Below, piece by piece: positions 22,487-24,378 of a stretch of DNA of 24,378 nt (position 1 is the stretch's first letter; each line of letters begins with the position of its first letter). The stretch lies in assembly GCA_036897485.1 (NCBI GenBank), contig JAYMTF010001304.1:1-24378 (forward strand), given 5' to 3'. The position numbers and the translations under genes are program-made. Under the pieces are notes generated by a model. It saw only the letters and a list, made by a program, of their open reading frames with translations. It did no database searches and was not told where the DNA came from. The DNA comes from Pelargonium nanum (lineage: Eukaryota; Streptophyta; Magnoliopsida; Geraniales; Geraniaceae).

Positions 22487-22859
22487 TAGTTCTTGTTTAA
22501 GAGTTTGGTGGCTTTTATATCAGAGGCAAATGAACATGAGATTGATGACGTCATATATAGTGTCCCGTATAATTTGTGTGAGTATATTGCATGTGTCAAC
22601 TAATAGTATTCATGTTGATTTGTTTTTTATTTTGCCAAAGACTTCTATTATCTTGATATTGTATACAAGATTTTTATTATCTATATTCACAAATAAATTA
22701 GGAAGAGCAAGATCCAAACATTCTTCTAAGAAGTTCCAGTAACATGTACCATATATTGTAATTGAAGTGTAGCCGATAAAAAACAGATACATAAGTAATG
22801 TGTAATTGTATGAATGTATACATATTTGATTGTTTTTACATTTACCTATATAATTTGTT

Positions 22860-23065
22860 AGATTTTATTGTGTATGGTATATTTCATTCAAATTTTCTCT
22901 AATTAAAATTTTTCTCTCTCTAAATTATTTTTATGATAAATTAATTAATATTATTTCCCTAGCTAAAAATTTTTCCTCTCTAAATTTCCTAGCAAAATTT
23001 AATTTAGCCAGGGAAATTTTTCCCTAGCTAATTTTCCCTAGCTATACTGAATTTTTCTAGTAGTG
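22860..23065 (-). mobile_element. Terminus of a CACTA (En/Spm) transposon
   Basis: Read inward on the minus strand from 23065, the sequence begins CACTACTAGAAAAATTC, the canonical CACTA end. It is followed by clustered subterminal repeats: TAGCTAGGGAAA-type units near 22957-22972 and 23011-23045, an inverted form GCCAGGGAAATTT near 23008, and AATTTAGAGAG units near 22915 and 22975. Such repeats bind the transposase. The opposite end and the 3-bp duplication are not evident in the window, so the element may be truncated or shorter than it appears. Confidence 0.6.
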
Positions 23066-23958
23066 TATTGAGATTGTTAATTCAATAAGTTTGATGCACA
23101 ATTTATGTCTATTTGTTAATAGAAACTGTTTGTCGTAGTCGTTTAGGAGTATTTTAAGATCTAACACTTCATTTCTTTTAAAATTTAGATAATTTCAACA
23201 AGGTACGTAAATGTCAAAATAAAGTTATATATGATTTATCTGTCTCGTCCGTCTGATTTAGATAATTTTATTAAGGTGTGCAATGACCCAAGTATCCAAA
23301 TGAAATTATTTACGATTTCTCCTTCATATACAAACCAATCACATAAGGTACATAATGTTCTAAATGGAATGATCAGGTTTATCAAAATAGAACATGTGTT
23401 AAGTAAATACTAATGTGTAGCACTGAAATTTACCTCTAGCGCGAGAGTGAGAAACTCACGTATAAGTCAATGCGTAGCACTATAATGTAACGAGAGAGAA
23501 GAAGTGAAATTGAATTCAAGCTATTTGAATAATAACTCATTTTTATTTAGTTTTTTCTCAAAATGCAAACCAATATACTATTTTAGAAATGGAATGAGTA
23601 TAACAATATACTGTAAATAGTTCCATGTATATCAATATGATGTCAAATGAAATAATTAAGAGTAGTAGAAATAAGTGGACCTCAACAAACTAACCACAAC
23701 CATTCATTGCTTTAACATGATAAAACTTAAAACAAACAGTTAGGTTAGGTGATACTAATTGTTAAGGAATAGAAAACAGTGCACTAAATGCCAGAGGAAC
23801 CTTTTGTAGTGTAGTTGGAGACATGCATGTTCATCAAACTCAACCTTCAACACCATTAATTTCAGCTTTAACAGAAAATAAGAAGAAGAATAAGTAATTA
23901 AATTTCTATAAAAAATCAAAATGTCATAATTAACTTATTATAAAATATGAAATAAAAT
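23066..23958. other. Intergenic, diverged tandem repeats
   Basis: ATTTAGATAATTT occurs at about 23185 and 23258 with partly similar sequence after each copy. GTAGCACT occurs at 23416 and 23473, followed by related sequence. A small hairpin GTGAG-AAA-CTCAC lies near 23447-23459. No gene is seen. Confidence 0.4.
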
Positions 23959-23980
23959 ATGTGTGTCAAAAAATCCACGC

Positions 23981-24196
23981 TCTCTCCTCTCTCTCTCAAA
24001 ACCCTAGCCGCCGCGGCTGCGGCTCCTTGGTGGCTGCGGCTCGTATCGGAGCGGTCGTGTCTCTCGCATGAGAGTAATACCATCAGGGTATCCAGAGAGG
24101 CGGTGATTGCTTTCGTTGTGGCGGCTAAGGTTCGACAAGTGGGGTTAGGGAGGCGGCAGCGGGAGGTTTAGGGCTTCATTATTGGAGTGCGCGGCC
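23981..24196 (+). promoter_or_regulatory. Leader-like region: CT repeat, telo-box, GC-rich
   Basis: A CT-rich run (CTCTCCTCTCTCTCTC, about 23981-23996) is followed at once by AAAACCCTAGCC, a telo-box, and then by GC-rich sequence up to a good start context (GCGGCCATGG). This order is typical of plant 5' leaders, and it also occurs at the 5' ends of some plant LINEs. Confidence 0.4.
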
Positions 24197-24378
24197 ATGG
24201 CAGAGTTCAGTCCGGGTGCGCAAAGAGTAGCAGTGGAAGGCGGAGACGGTGGCCCTCGTGATAGGATCAGGTTACGGGGTCGGCTGGTAGTTGGTGGTCT
24301 GATTCAGCAGCAAATCGGTCTGGTTCATTCTGGCTTGGACAGATTCGGTCCGATTTGTTTGATTCTGGTTATGGTAAC
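24197..24378 (+). CDS. 5' part of an unidentified open reading frame (cut by window edge)
   Basis: From ATG at 24197 (CCATGG context) the frame stays open to the window end, 60 codons: it begins MAEFSPGAQRVAVEGGDGG and includes PRDRIRLRGRLVVGG. I recognise no domain. GC content and leader structure differ sharply from the AT-rich sequence before it. It may be the first exon of a plant gene (the last bases ATGGTAAC could be a splice donor), or the start of a LINE ORF1. The sequence in view does not decide. Confidence 0.35.
   Translation, partial: MAEFSPGAQRVAVEGGDGGPRDRIRLRGRLVVGGLIQQQIGLVHSGLDRFGPICLILVMV

Noticed and set aside
23570..23602. Stowaway-like right end TTTTAGAAATGGAATGAGTA
   Set aside because: I could not find a convincing left end or TA-flanked inverted partner at a reasonable distance.

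Overview
The window reads as nuclear DNA of a flowering plant, most probably a eudicot. It has AT-rich, U-rich introns and spacers, pyrimidine-rich leaders, a plant-type tRNA gene and several plant transposon relics. All four intact protein genes belong to land-plant families. I cannot name the species. There are no operons, CRISPR arrays or phage-like regions.

Layout, left to right. At 1032-1103 (minus) is an intact tRNA-Asp(GUC) gene with a CAA-type upstream motif and a T-rich terminator. At 3053-4471 (plus) is a five-coding-exon gene for a small two-helix membrane protein of the so-called 60S ribosomal L18a-like family, with a probable extra intron in its leader. From about 4.5 to 10.6 kb I see no intact gene. 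That stretch holds a possible LTR-like fragment, an inverted-repeat element with a tRNA-like B box (5803-5972), a PIF/Harbinger-type MITE (7845-8180) and a 5'-truncated LINE bounded by a 9-bp target duplication (9712-10058). At 10611-12392 (plus) is an intronless gene for a proline-rich, membrane-anchored DUF761 protein.

At 14397-18151 (plus) is a two-exon VIP3/SKI8 WD40 gene with a 2.8-kb intron that carries a GC-richer segment, probably a decayed retrotransposon. At 20003-21583 (minus) is the intronless gene for chloroplast threonine synthase. The two genes are tail to tail and are also neighbours in Arabidopsis, so the pair looks like conserved microsynteny. Between them lie a Stowaway-type MITE and a short segment on the minus strand that looks like an orphan terminal exon. 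The right end holds a LINE zinc-finger remnant, one end of a CACTA transposon and, at the very edge, the 5' part of an unidentified transcription unit with a telo-box leader.

The genes do not form a pathway: they serve translation (tRNA), an unknown membrane role (L18a-like, DUF761), mRNA decay and transcription elongation (VIP3/SKI8) and amino-acid synthesis (threonine synthase). I found no convincing new biological system. The most useful leads are the orphan exon-like segment, the tandem splice acceptor in the L18a-like gene, the B-box inverted-repeat element, the 18-bp palindromic G-box upstream of threonine synthase and the open reading frame at the right edge.
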